Source: CAVTYH01 sp963738835 (GTDB lineage: Bacteria; Planctomycetota; Planctomycetia; Pirellulales; JADZDJ01). Taken from it: 64,000 bases of DNA. A program made the translations under genes and the position numbers. Below the pieces are notes generated by a model, which saw nothing but the letters and a program-made list of their open reading frames with translations, was not told where the DNA came from and ran no database searches. Location of the stretch: positions 248,001 to 312,000 of the forward strand of contig CAVTYH010000005.1 in NCBI GenBank assembly GCA_963738835.1, in the 5' to 3' direction. Below, in pieces: positions 43,549 through 53,094 of the stretch; positions within the stretch are counted from its first letter, which is position 1; the number at the start of each line of letters is the position of its first letter.

Positions 43549-45872
43549 TGAGCTCGCCGAATCCGGTAAACCCCGGTGATTCGCTCGATTCACCGCTGAA
43601 CGTTCCGCCCACGGGCACATTGCACGGAGCGGAGTTCGACACCTGGACGGTTTACGATGCCGTGGGGGCAACCATCGCGACCCAAACGCAGGTGGGAGAT
43701 GTTTCCTACGGGTTCATCAACTATGTCGACAAATCGCTAGCCGGTGCAACCAACTTTGCCAACCCGAATTCGACGATTATTCCGGCGTTATTTACGGCCG
43801 ATTATTTCGGCCGCGCCAACAATAACTCGGGCTGGGTCGCCAGCGATTGGATTGCCTCATCGGGCATCAACGGCAACGTTCCCACCTGGAGCTTGGGTGG
43901 CAAGAGCAACACCATTCCGTCCACTGCAGGCAATCGGCCGCTGAATAACATCGGGGGGCCGAATTTCGATGCCAGCTTGCCGCCGGTAGTCACCACTGCG
44001 CAGGCTACGATCAATTATCCCATCGGCTCTGGTCCAGTGGTTATCGACTCCGTTGTCACGGTCACCGATGTTGATAGCTTCTTCCTGGGCTCGGCGCAAG
44101 TGGCGATCACCAGCGGCTTCAACGCGCCGACCGATTCGCTGGCTTTTGCCGGCACGCCGACCATCACCGGAAGTTACAACGCCGCCACCGGCATTCTGAC
44201 GCTAACTGGCGACGACACATTTGCCAATTGGAATGCCGCCCTGCAGTCGGTGACGTTTGACTATAGTGGCAGCGTGGTTGGCAATCCGCCCACGCGCACG
44301 ATCACCTTCCAAGCCATTGACGGAACGGTCGCCAGCGACCCAACCAATTCCGTCGACTTTATCAACATTCAAGGTCCGGTGGCGAATCCGCCGATTGTCA
44401 CCGGCACCTCGACAACTCCCGTCGCCTGGACGGAGGTTCTTCCGCCAGACGCTCCGCAGGTTGTCGTTGTTGCCCCGGGCCTGACGATCAGCGATGCGTC
44501 GACATCGCAACTCACGAGCGCCACAGTTGGCATCTCGGCCAACTTCGCGTCCGGTCAGGATTCCCTGGCCTGGAATGCCACCATCGCGACGGCCAACAAC
44601 ATCACCGTTACCGCCTCTTCGCAAAACCGGACGCTAACCCTCACACCAACGGCGCCCGACACGTCGGAAAGCCTAGCGGCGTTTCAGGCGGTGCTGCAAA
44701 CGGTCACGTATTCGAATTCCAGCAAGAATCCGAGCACCGCCTCGCGAACCATCACCTTCACCGTGGTCGACTCGAACAGCATTGCTTCCGGCGTGAACGC
44801 GCCCAACGCGGCGCAACAAATCGTTACCGTCACCGCGGTCAACAATCCGCCGACGGCCACCAGTTCCGCGGGGGACGACAGTTACACGGTCGGCAACGCC
44901 GCCATTCTGGTGGATTCCGCCATCAGTATATCGGATCCCGACAGCGCCACTTTAACGGGCGCCACGGTCAGCATTACCGGCGGCTTTTCTCCGGGCGACA
45001 CTTTGAGCTTCGTCAATCAAGCTGGCATCATCGGCTCTTACAACGCCGCCAGCGGCGTGTTGACGCTGACGGGCGCCGCGGTGCCGATCGATTATCAAGT
45101 GGCCTTACGAGCCGTTACCTTTTCCAACGCCAGCGCAGCCGCCAGCGGCGTCACGCGCACCATTTCCTTCCAAGCCAGTGACGGTCAGCTCGGCAATGTT
45201 GCCACGAAGCAAATCGCGGTTCAGCGAAATCTGGTGCGTGGCGATTTCAATTTGAACGGCCACGCCACCGAGGAAGACATTCCAGTCATGCTGTCGGCCC
45301 TGACCGATTTGAACAGCTTCCAATCGATGCACTTCTTGTCTAATTCTGATCTACTCGCGATTTGCGATGTCAATCAAGACACTTTCATTAACAATCGCGA
45401 CATCCAGGCCATGCTCGATCTGATTGCTGGCGGAGGCAGTGGCAGTGGCGCAAGTGAAAGCGGATCGGGCAGCGTCGCTACGGCGGCAACTTCAACGGTC
45501 AGTCTTACCATCACGCCGTTGCTAGTGACGCAACCGGCAAACGTTTCAGCATCGTCATTGTCGGCAGCATCCAGTTCGTCCGGCCTGCCATTGGCGCCTT
45601 TCGCTGTTTCCGCAAAGCCGCTCACGGTGCAGAAGTTGGTTGTGAATCATACCGCTGTTCCGACTGCTGTTTCCGCCGCCCAATTGCCAACAGGCCTGCC
45701 AAAGAATTCGGGACATATTTCCGGATTCGTGGGTCCGCTCCCAAAGTCGCTTCAGGCTAGCGCGGTCGATCAGGCGCTCTGCGCCTCGCCGATGTACCGC
45801 AGCCGTCATTTGCGGTGGTTTTCGGAGTCGCCGCCAGCAAGTGGCGACGATTTCTTTGCCACGCTGGGTTAA
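43542..45872 (+). CDS. Giant dockerin surface protein (40-46 kb), segment 2: repeats, dockerin and RSRHLxW tail
   Basis: Coding sense starts near 43462 in this frame. It has three further Ig-like repeats with the phrase GSYNAATGILTLTGDDT / GSYNAASGVLTLTGAA and conserved TRTITFQA(I/S)DG. The dockerin is GDFNLNGHATEEDIPVML, ALTDLNSFQ, CDVNQDTFINNRDIQAML. A Ser/Gly-rich linker follows, then the tail ASPMYRSRHLRWFSE and GDDFFATLG to the stop. The restored protein has about 2,030 aa. A DUF1559 pseudopilin gene starts 170 bases downstream on the same strand. Confidence 0.85.
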   Translation: MLMSSPNPVNPGDSLDSPLNVPPTGTLHGAEFDTWTVYDAVGATIATQTQVGDVSYGFINYVDKSLAGATNFANPNSTIIPALFTADYFGRANNNSGWVASDWIASSGINGNVPTWSLGGKSNTIPSTAGNRPLNNIGGPNFDASLPPVVTTAQATINYPIGSGPVVIDSVVTVTDVDSFFLGSAQVAITSGFNAPTDSLAFAGTPTITGSYNAATGILTLTGDDTFANWNAALQSVTFDYSGSVVGNPPTRTITFQAIDGTVASDPTNSVDFINIQGPVANPPIVTGTSTTPVAWTEVLPPDAPQVVVVAPGLTISDASTSQLTSATVGISANFASGQDSLAWNATIATANNITVTASSQNRTLTLTPTAPDTSESLAAFQAVLQTVTYSNSSKNPSTASRTITFTVVDSNSIASGVNAPNAAQQIVTVTAVNNPPTATSSAGDDSYTVGNAAILVDSAISISDPDSATLTGATVSITGGFSPGDTLSFVNQAGIIGSYNAASGVLTLTGAAVPIDYQVALRAVTFSNASAAASGVTRTISFQASDGQLGNVATKQIAVQRNLVRGDFNLNGHATEEDIPVMLSALTDLNSFQSMHFLSNSDLLAICDVNQDTFINNRDIQAMLDLIAGGGSGSGASESGSGSVATAATSTVSLTITPLLVTQPANVSASSLSAASSSSGLPLAPFAVSAKPLTVQKLVVNHTAVPTAVSAAQLPTGLPKNSGHISGFVGPLPKSLQASAVDQALCASPMYRSRHLRWFSESPPASGDDFFATLG

Positions 45873-46042
45873 GTCGCCTTGGCCAAACTCACGAAAAGTC
45901 GCTGCGATCGATTCCTGGCTGCTTAGCCGGGTTGGAAGTTTAACAATTTGCTCACAAAACGCTAACCGAAATTCCGTATTGTGCTCTTTGCCTGTCGCCT
46001 CGAAGTCGGGCGATGCACATTAACTACGCGAGGATGCGAAGC

Positions 46043-47026
46043 ATGACCATTTCCGAAGAGGCCAGCGCGGAGCTAGGCACGAAGCCGGGCCGGTCTCCGG
46101 CTGCTGGCTTCACGCTTGTGGAGTTGTTGGTGGTAATTGCCATTATTGGCATCCTGATCGCCCTGCTGCTGCCAGCCGTCCAATCGGCAAGAGAATCGGC
46201 TCGGCGTCTGCACTGCGCGAACAATCTCAAGCAAATCGGCTTGGCATTGCAGAACCACGTGGCCACGAAAAAGGTTTTTCCCTCTGGCATGCGGGAGGGA
46301 TGCCTGAACTGTGAACCGTGGTCGTGGGCGGCGTTGATTATGCCGTACATGGAAGGCTCGGCATTGCATAATTCGCTCGTGTTTCAAAATGATCCGACGC
46401 GCCCGCCCAATGCCGTCGCCTCTGGTGGTGGACCAACACAGACGGTGGTCCGCGAATACTTGTGCCCGAGCACTTCCAGGCTTGATCCGTCACGAGGCGA
46501 GGATTTCCGCATCAGCGATTACAACCACAATGGTCATTGGGACGCCGGCGAAGGGCTGGGGGTGAATGATTACGCCGGAATTCAGGGCCCCTCGAACGGC
46601 GTATCGAATCCGGTGACGGGAAACCTCTATGGAAAAAACCACGGAGTGCTGCTCGCCGTCGATAAAAACACTCCGGGCATCCACGTAGCGCCGCAGATCA
46701 GCCCGAAACAGATTATCGATGGCTTGTCGAAGACGATGCTCGTCGCTGAATTAACCGGACGAGGCTATAACGCCATCAAGATGGAACTCGACGGCACGTG
46801 GGCCGATGGCAATGGCGTGGCCGGCATCAAAGAGGGCATCAATGAAGATCCCTACACCATCGCTTGGGTGGCGAATGAAATCTTTTCCGACCATCTCGGC
46901 GGAGCACACGGCCTGATGTGCGACGGTTCCGCACATTTTCTAAATGCCAGCACCGACAAAAAGATCTTGTATGCTCTTTCCTCGCGCGATGGCGGCGAAA
47001 TCATTCCGGCCGATCTGCTGAAATAA
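46043..47026 (+). CDS. DUF1559 pseudopilin-like protein
   Basis: 327 aa. I start at 46043 since GAGG lies nine bases upstream; an ATG at 46013 is also in frame. The type IV pilin/pseudopilin leader is GFTLVELLVVIAIIGILIALLLPAVQ, with prepilin-peptidase cleavage expected after the Gly, followed by SARESARRLHCANNLKQIGLA, the DUF1559 hallmark. The C-terminus has DHLGGAHGLMCDGSAHFLNAS. Known: DUF1559 proteins are greatly expanded in planctomycetes and are thought to be exported via a type II/IV-like system; their role is not established. It follows a dockerin giant gene, the same order as at 60249-61542. Confidence 0.93.
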   Translation: MTISEEASAELGTKPGRSPAAGFTLVELLVVIAIIGILIALLLPAVQSARESARRLHCANNLKQIGLALQNHVATKKVFPSGMREGCLNCEPWSWAALIMPYMEGSALHNSLVFQNDPTRPPNAVASGGGPTQTVVREYLCPSTSRLDPSRGEDFRISDYNHNGHWDAGEGLGVNDYAGIQGPSNGVSNPVTGNLYGKNHGVLLAVDKNTPGIHVAPQISPKQIIDGLSKTMLVAELTGRGYNAIKMELDGTWADGNGVAGIKEGINEDPYTIAWVANEIFSDHLGGAHGLMCDGSAHFLNASTDKKILYALSSRDGGEIIPADLLK

Positions 47027-47034
47027 CGGCCTGC

Positions 47035-48119
47035 TTAATTTGTCGTCTGCGCAGCCCACCGCTGTTTCCACTTCGGATAGTCGCGGTTGAGCAGCTCTTG
47101 CGGCCAGTTGCCGAGCCAATTGTATCCGTTGCGGCATCGTAGCCGATTTCCGCCAGACTGCGTTTGGGCACGCCATCGCGATCGCAAAAGATCGGTTTGT
47201 TCGTGCCGATCTCGTAAAAACGGGCCCACATCGGCGGGGCTTTGGGGTCGTCAATCACCACTTTATTCCAGCCTTTCGGCGATTGGGAATCGCGCTGCCG
47301 CTCGACGCGAATTCCCTCGATTTTAGCCGTTTCAAACCAAGCGATCGCAGCGTCCACGGCCTCGCGCACTTCCGGGCTCGGGTAATCCAAGCTCATCAGC
47401 AATTTCACAATTCCGACCGATTCGCTCCCGCTGAGGCTGACTAATTCGTAGCTGCGGGCTGGCCGCGGGCTGAAATCGATCTCATCGTGCTGAGCGCACC
47501 ACGCCGTCGGCTTACCATCGACTTTGATTTGGCATTTCAAGATGCAGGAGATACCTCGGTCGAATGCATCGCGCAGCGGCGTACGCCGCTGGTCATCAAC
47601 AAAACCGTAGATATCGTCACGGTAAACTTCGCGCAAAAACTCCATGACTCGAACCATCGAGTTGTCGTTAAAGGTAATGTACCGCTGATAGGGAGTTTTC
47701 GGGTGCGGCGGATAGAATTGCGGCCAGCCGCCGTTGGCGTATTGGGCCTGTAGTATGTAGTCGAAACCCTTGAAGAATGCCGATCGGTACTGTTCGTCCT
47801 TGGTGGCATTAAACACCCGGGCCAGAAAACGGAGTTCATCGGTCGTCGCGCTATTGTCGAACGTCGGTTCAAGCTTTTGTCGATCGTCGGTATAAGGCTT
47901 GGAGACCGTGTCTATGTTCTTTGGCCAGCCGCCAGCGTCCGCTTGATACGACAAGATATTGCCGGCGATTTTCTTTGCCTCGTCGCCGGAAAACCACGAC
48001 GCGGGACGGTCGAGATAGCGCTCTGGCCCCCTGCCCAAGACGGTCTCAGCGCAACTCAGACCAATGCCCAGCAGCGCAAGCAAGGGGCAAATCCAGCGCA
48101 TCGGAACGACGGAAAACAT
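47035..48119 (-). CDS. Pectate lyase (PL10-type, PF09492)
   Basis: Secreted enzyme that splits polygalacturonate by beta-elimination. Signal peptide near the start (MRWICPLLALLGIGLSCAE; the seventh codon's ATG at 48101 is an alternative start). Conserved blocks: DAGGWPKNID, TFDNSATTDELRFLARV, YILQAQYANGGWPQFYPP, YITFNDNSMVRVMEFLREV, CILKCQIKVDGKPTAWCAQH and RPARSYELVSLSGSES, the (alpha/alpha)-toroid family. The frame seems to run on to 47001, but one G is missing at 47126-47127 (coding strand); restoring it gives the family's ending TGYNWLGNWPQELLNRDY and a stop at 47035. It is divergent from a beta-helix/PATR/dockerin protein, suggesting a pectin locus. Confidence 0.9.
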
Positions 48120-48559
48120 GAGTCCAGTCTACCCGGGACGACAGCGGCGAGCGACCAAGCAGCGATTGAAATACCGCGCTACGCTGTGGTGACACCGCTT
48201 GAAAAAATATACGGTAGGCAGCAGCAAACGAAAAGAATAGCTACTGCCTACCGTTTCCGGGGGCAAATTCAACCGACTGGAAAGCTAAGAAATGAATATA
48301 CCTACTTGCTCGGATCAGTCAAGGGAATGGCCTTGCGAATTGTAATAAATCGGTCTTAGGAAGACCAACATATATCTCAATGTCACAAGGAATCATCTGC
48401 ATCTATAATAGGTTTTAGGTCTGCTTAGCCGGAGAATTATTTTTGCGGGTCTCGACGGCCCAGGCTATTTGCTTGACCCTCCGACGACAACTGGACATAC
48501 TGCACTTCGCGGGCAGACTTTTTTTAGTCCGCACGGGAACAGAGCGAGCAGATTTTGAG
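48120..48559. promoter_or_regulatory. Divergent control region of the pectate lyase / beta-helix pair
   Basis: 440 bases without a gene. An inverted repeat ACGGTAGGCAGcAGC / GCtACTGCCTACCGT (48211-48225 and 48240-48254; fourteen of fifteen match) sits here; seen from the minus strand it is followed by ATATTTTTTC, so it could be a terminator or an operator. A perfect TATAAT (48404-48409) with a weak TGTCAC 17 bases upstream would start transcription toward the beta-helix gene near 48416. Confidence 0.45.
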
Positions 48560-51500
48560 ATGGCTCGTTGGGGGATACTGCTGGCGATCGTTGGCGTTCA
48601 ACTTGCGCTGATGGTGCGCCACGTGCATGCCGAGCCGGCCAGCAACTGGGTTTATTACGGCTCCGACGGCAAGCTGCAATACAAGGCCGACACGACGGGG
48701 GCGACGCTCCTAAATTATTCGCCCGTCGGATACCAAGGCGGAACTCAGACCATTCCCCTTGTGCAGACCGTGATGACGCTGAGTCCGTTGGGAAACGGCG
48801 CCGACGATACGCAGCATATCAAGGACGCAATCTCAACCGTGTCCAACATGTCCACGGTCAACGGCTTCAAGGGAGCGATCCTGTTTAATCCGGGCACTTA
48901 CAACATCAGCAGCCAGATCAGCATTGGCACGTCCGGCATAGTACTGCGCGGGTCGGGTCAAGGACCGACAGGCACGATCTTCTATTCGACCGCGACCAGC
49001 AGCTACGACATGATCAAGTTCTCCGGCAGTCAGTCGTTCAGCACGGTCAGCAACACGACCGAGACGATTTCGACGCCTTACGTACCGGTCGGGGCCACCT
49101 CGTTTACCGTGCCGGACATCAGCAAGTACCACGTCGGCGACAAGGTGATTGTCAAACGCACTTCAACGCAGAAGTGGATCGACGACATCGGCATGGGGGT
49201 GGCGGACCTGGGCACCGAAGCGTGGACCGCCGGCGGCACCGCCAACATTTCAATGGATCGCACGATCACGGCCATCAGCGGCAACACTATTACGATCAAC
49301 GCCGGCATCACGACCGCGCTCGATTCAACCACTCATGACGGAGTCGCAAACGCTTATGGCGGCGGAACTATTTTCCGACGCAATTACAGCCCAATCAGTA
49401 ACGTCGGCATTGAAAATATCCGCTTCGACACGGTGTTTGCCTCCGCGACCGATATGAATCACGTTGGCCGGCCTGTTGTGTTTTCGGGTGTGAGCAACGG
49501 CTGGATGCGCGATACCACCACGCTGCACTACTACAATGGCGAAATCATCAACAGCGGCACTGAAAACATTACTGTCGCCGACAACTTGTTTCGGGACCCG
49601 ATTGGCGACACCCATAGCGGCGGCCACGCGCTGGTCGGGCAATACTCACTGTTCACCGGCAACACCACGTACGGCGCCCATGCGCCGTTCGTGACGCAGG
49701 ATTCAGGCACGGTCGGTCCCGACGTTTTCGTCTTCGGCAGCGCGATCGATTCACACCAGTCGATTGGCCCACACCAAAAATGGGCCAGCGGCGTGTTGTG
49801 GGACAACATGAAAGTGACAGGCAACGCCGGAATCGAGTTCATCAACCGCGGAACATTCGGCACCGGCCACGGTTGGGCCGGCGCGAATTTTGTAAGCTGG
49901 AATTCGCAGGCGCCATGGTCCGATGTGGAAATGCCCCCGACGGCTAACAACTGGGCCATCGGCACCATCACGCCCGATCGCCGCACGAAATACAATCCAA
50001 ACGAGGGCATCTATGATTCCTTCGGGAAGCCAGTATCAATCGGCAGTTTGTATATTGCGCAGCTCAAGCAGGCGCTAGGCCCGCAGGCGCTGCCAACCGC
50101 GACGCATCTGTTTTCCGTCGGGCCGAACACGAATTTTGCGGGACCATCGATGACGCCCTATGTCGACCCCAGTTGGCTCTCGATCGCGCAGTCCGGTGAT
50201 TTGGTTCCCGCGCAAAACGGCGATCCATCGCTGGGAGGCGCGACGGCCACAATCGTCGGCTTCGACAACGCTGCCGCCAATGCTCGCCGTGCCGCGACGA
50301 TTCAGTACAGCTTGAATTCAAATGAAAAAGTCGTGGCTGCAACGCTGACGATGAAATTGAAAGCCGTCTCGAACCTTACCGCCAGCGATTCGTTCTTCCT
50401 CAACAGCCCGGGCATGGAGCTGGATTACGACATGATGGGCCAGCTTCCTTGGAACACCGGCGAAGTGCGCACGCTTTCCATCGATCTGTCTGATATCTAT
50501 GGTCCGCTGTTGGGGCCGCTGCAGAATGACGCCTTGAATGCCGGCAAATTCAACTTGTTTTGGAACGGCAACGTCAACGTCGATTTCGCACAGCTAAGTT
50601 TGAGCACGACCGGGCTGGGTGCGGCCGCCATGAGCCGCATTTGGAATGGCGGCAGTGCGACCGACAGCAATTCGCTGACCGCCGCGAACTGGAGCACCAG
50701 CGTCGCGCCAAAAGTTGGCGACACGTTGGTGTTCGACGGCACCACCCGACTGACGCCCAACAACAATTTGCCTGTCGATACCATTCTTGGTGGCATTACG
50801 TTCAACAATACGGCCGGTGCATTCACACTCAGCGGGAACGCCATCACGCTGAGCGGCAACATCGCCGACAACGCCACGACCACCCAGACCATCAGCTTGA
50901 ATATGCGGCCCGACGCCATTCGCACCGTTAGCATCGTAAGCGGCGGTACATTGGTCATCGGCGGTTCCATCACCGGTTCGAATGGAATTATCAAAGCCGG
51001 CGCCGGTACGCTGGTTCTTTCTGGCAGCAATACTTTCACCGGCGGGCTGTTTATCACTGGCGGCAACGTACAGCTCAATAATTCTAATGCTCTGAATTTG
51101 GCCAGCCCGATGTCGGTCATGTTTGGCCCCAGCGCCCCTACGGGAACCGGACTACAACTCAACGGCAACAGCCTGGCCATCACCAATCTCAACACCGGCG
51201 CTACGCCCGGCACTCCGGTGGTTGAGAATGCCAGCTCGACTGCCGTGACGCTCACCCTGAACACCACCGCCGACAATGTTTTCGCCGGCACACTGCGCGA
51301 CGGCATTCCAGCCAGCGGCACGGCGGGGGCGGTATCGTTCACCATCACGGGCGGCGGTTCGTTGACCCTCGGTGGAACGAATTCTTACACCGGCGTTTCG
51401 CGAATTCTCGGTTCGACCATCACCGCCGGCCCGACGAGCAGCTTCGCCGGACTGACTGGTCAGGTGAGATTCGGCAATATCACGATCGATAGCGTCACCT

Positions 51501-51880
51501 ACGGCGGCACGTTTCATGTGGCCGATCCCGGCGGCAACCATCTGGTCGTCGCCGCGGGCACCTCGAACAAGTTCACCACCGTCGGGCAATCCGGTGCGAC
51601 GGGTACATTCAACATCGATTCCGGTGTCACCCTGCAAGTTGTGCGCTGGACGGAAATGGTTTGCCAACGTCAACCGTCGCGGCTCTGCAGACCGCCGGCA
51701 CCGGTCCCGATGGTAACACGGCCGGCGGTTCGTTCATCAAAATCGGTCCCGGCACGCTGCGAATTGTCAGCCAAAACAATCAGCAAGACACGAATTTTCA
51801 GCTGCAACAGGGAACCGTCGATCTGTGGCACACCCGCGGGCTTGGCGGCGCCGATTCGTCCAGTGTCCGGCTCGACATGA
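48560..51880 (+). CDS. Secreted beta-helix (pectin-lyase fold) protein, segment 1 with PATR repeats
   Basis: I start at 48560, giving the signal peptide MARWGILLAIVGVQLALMVRHVHA; an in-frame start at 48443 lacks this layout. Residues about 60-470 look like a right-handed beta-helix of the pectate-lyase superfamily: LGNGADDTQHIKDAISTVS, GAILFNPGTYNISSQI, GIVLRGSGQGPTGTIF, and later SHQSIGPHQKWASGVLWDN. From about 690 on come autotransporter-associated beta-strand repeats (IIKAGAGTLVLSGSNTFTGG; GGGSLTLGGTNSYTGVS). The frame fails at GG 51652-51653; one more G restores RWTGNGLPTSTVAALQ into segment 2. Catalysis as a lyase is likely but no active-site residues can be fixed by eye. Confidence 0.8.
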   Translation: MARWGILLAIVGVQLALMVRHVHAEPASNWVYYGSDGKLQYKADTTGATLLNYSPVGYQGGTQTIPLVQTVMTLSPLGNGADDTQHIKDAISTVSNMSTVNGFKGAILFNPGTYNISSQISIGTSGIVLRGSGQGPTGTIFYSTATSSYDMIKFSGSQSFSTVSNTTETISTPYVPVGATSFTVPDISKYHVGDKVIVKRTSTQKWIDDIGMGVADLGTEAWTAGGTANISMDRTITAISGNTITINAGITTALDSTTHDGVANAYGGGTIFRRNYSPISNVGIENIRFDTVFASATDMNHVGRPVVFSGVSNGWMRDTTTLHYYNGEIINSGTENITVADNLFRDPIGDTHSGGHALVGQYSLFTGNTTYGAHAPFVTQDSGTVGPDVFVFGSAIDSHQSIGPHQKWASGVLWDNMKVTGNAGIEFINRGTFGTGHGWAGANFVSWNSQAPWSDVEMPPTANNWAIGTITPDRRTKYNPNEGIYDSFGKPVSIGSLYIAQLKQALGPQALPTATHLFSVGPNTNFAGPSMTPYVDPSWLSIAQSGDLVPAQNGDPSLGGATATIVGFDNAAANARRAATIQYSLNSNEKVVAATLTMKLKAVSNLTASDSFFLNSPGMELDYDMMGQLPWNTGEVRTLSIDLSDIYGPLLGPLQNDALNAGKFNLFWNGNVNVDFAQLSLSTTGLGAAAMSRIWNGGSATDSNSLTAANWSTSVAPKVGDTLVFDGTTRLTPNNNLPVDTILGGITFNNTAGAFTLSGNAITLSGNIADNATTTQTISLNMRPDAIRTVSIVSGGTLVIGGSITGSNGIIKAGAGTLVLSGSNTFTGGLFITGGNVQLNNSNALNLASPMSVMFGPSAPTGTGLQLNGNSLAITNLNTGATPGTPVVENASSTAVTLTLNTTADNVFAGTLRDGIPASGTAGAVSFTITGGGSLTLGGTNSYTGVSRILGSTITAGPTSSFAGLTGQVRFGNITIDSVTYGGTFHVADPGGNHLVVAAGTSNKFTTVGQSGATGTFNIDSGVTLQVVRWTEMVCQRQPSRLCRPPAPVPMVTRPAVRSSKSVPARCELSAKTISKTRIFSCNREPSICGTPAGLAAPIRPVSGST

Positions 51881-52467
51881 GCAATGGCACGACGCTGATG
51901 CTCACGCAGGATACTGGCACCAATTTCTTGACCAACCTTCGCTCCGCCTCTGCCGGTGGTTCAATCAACATCGTCGTCAACCGCATCGCGGCCGGCACAG
52001 GCGTGACGCATAGCTTCGGACCGCTGGCGTCGTCAGCCGGTGCGTTTACGATGCACGTGACCGCCGGCGGCAACATCACAAGCGGCATCGCCGGTTTCAA
52101 TCTCCCCTCGGCAACGCTTGGCGGAAATGCGACGTTCGACATCGCCAACAGTGCGCTGGCCACGACCACCATGACCATTCCCGGCGTCGTTTCCGGCTCC
52201 GGGTTCAGTTTGACGAAAACCGGCAGCGGCACGCTGGTGCTAGGCGGAACGAACACTTATTCCGGCGGTACCACGGTAAGCGGCGGCGCGCTGGCCGTGA
52301 ACGGCTTGATTACCGGCGCAACCACAGTCAACGCCGGTGCCACATTGCAAGGCGGCGGAATCGCCAACGGCCTGGTCTCCGTCATGAGCGGCGGCGCCAT
52401 CGCCCCGGGAAACAGCCCGGCGCGCTCACCGTGGCAGCGGCGACATTCAACCCGGGTTCGCTGCTGA
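51661..52467 (+). CDS. Secreted beta-helix protein, segment 2: PATR repeats
   Basis: Coding sense begins about 51654 as GLPTSTVAALQTAGTGPDG. It holds two further PATR units (IKIGPGTLRIVSQNNQQDTN; LTKTGSGTLVLGGTNTYSGG). It loses the frame at GG 52419-52420; an extra G gives APGNSPGALTVAAATFNPGS into segment 3. Confidence 0.75.
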   Translation: MPTSTVAALQTAGTGPDGNTAGGSFIKIGPGTLRIVSQNNQQDTNFQLQQGTVDLWHTRGLGGADSSSVRLDMSNGTTLMLTQDTGTNFLTNLRSASAGGSINIVVNRIAAGTGVTHSFGPLASSAGAFTMHVTAGGNITSGIAGFNLPSATLGGNATFDIANSALATTTMTIPGVVSGSGFSLTKTGSGTLVLGGTNTYSGGTTVSGGALAVNGLITGATTVNAGATLQGGGIANGLVSVMSGGAIAPGNSPARSPWQRRHSTRVRC

Positions 52468-53054
52468 AGATCGAACTCGGTGGGACTACCCCAGCCACGC
52501 AGTTCGATCAAATGAAAGTCAATGGACCGCTTTCGTTAGCTGGCTCATTGCAAGTCTCGCTCATCAATAGCTTCGCCCCGCAGTTGGGCCAATCGTTCGA
52601 CATTGTCGATTGGGGCAGCCTCACCGGCACACTTTCTTCGATTCAACTGCCAGCGCTTTCCACCGGATTAGCCTGGAACGCCACGAAGTTGTACACCGCC
52701 GGTTTGCTGTCGGTCGTGGATGTGAATCACGTGCCCGGCGATTTTGATCGCGATCACACGGTCACGGCGGCCGATATCAATTCGATGCTCACGGCGCTAA
52801 CCGATTTGAACAGCTACAAAACGGCCCGTGGATTGAGCGACGCCGATCTGTTGGCCATTGGCGATCTGAACGGCGACGGCAAATTCAACAACGCCGACAT
52901 CCAAAGCCTGCTGAGCTTGGTCGCCAACCCCATCGGCATCGGTTCCGTCGCCGCCGTCCCGGAGCCAGCGTCAATCTTGTTGCTGATCGCCGGCGGATTG
53001 CTGTTTTTATCAACCCGGTGGAACATCACGAAGGTGCGCAGCATCTCGACCTGA
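52431..53054 (+). CDS. Secreted beta-helix protein, segment 3: dockerin and PEP-CTERM
   Basis: Begins in coding sense at ALTVAAATFNPGSLLKIELG, the usual last strand after PATR repeats. Dockerin: GDFDRDHTVTAADINSML, linker ALTDLNSYK, GDLNGDGKFNNADIQSLL. It ends with VPEPASILLLIAGGLLFL and a basic tail, a PEP-CTERM sorting signal handled by exosortase. The restored protein (48560-53054) has about 1,500 aa. Confidence 0.85.
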   Translation: MAAATFNPGSLLKIELGGTTPATQFDQMKVNGPLSLAGSLQVSLINSFAPQLGQSFDIVDWGSLTGTLSSIQLPALSTGLAWNATKLYTAGLLSVVDVNHVPGDFDRDHTVTAADINSMLTALTDLNSYKTARGLSDADLLAIGDLNGDGKFNNADIQSLLSLVANPIGIGSVAAVPEPASILLLIAGGLLFLSTRWNITKVRSIST

Positions 53055-53094
53055 CGCTTCGACTCTTCGTCTTTTGGACTCTTCGACCTTTTCC

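Noticed and set aside
11363..53054. Programmed ribosomal frameshifting as the reason for split genes
   Set aside because: Shifts occur in both directions at many unrelated short runs, without slippery heptamers or a shared stimulator.
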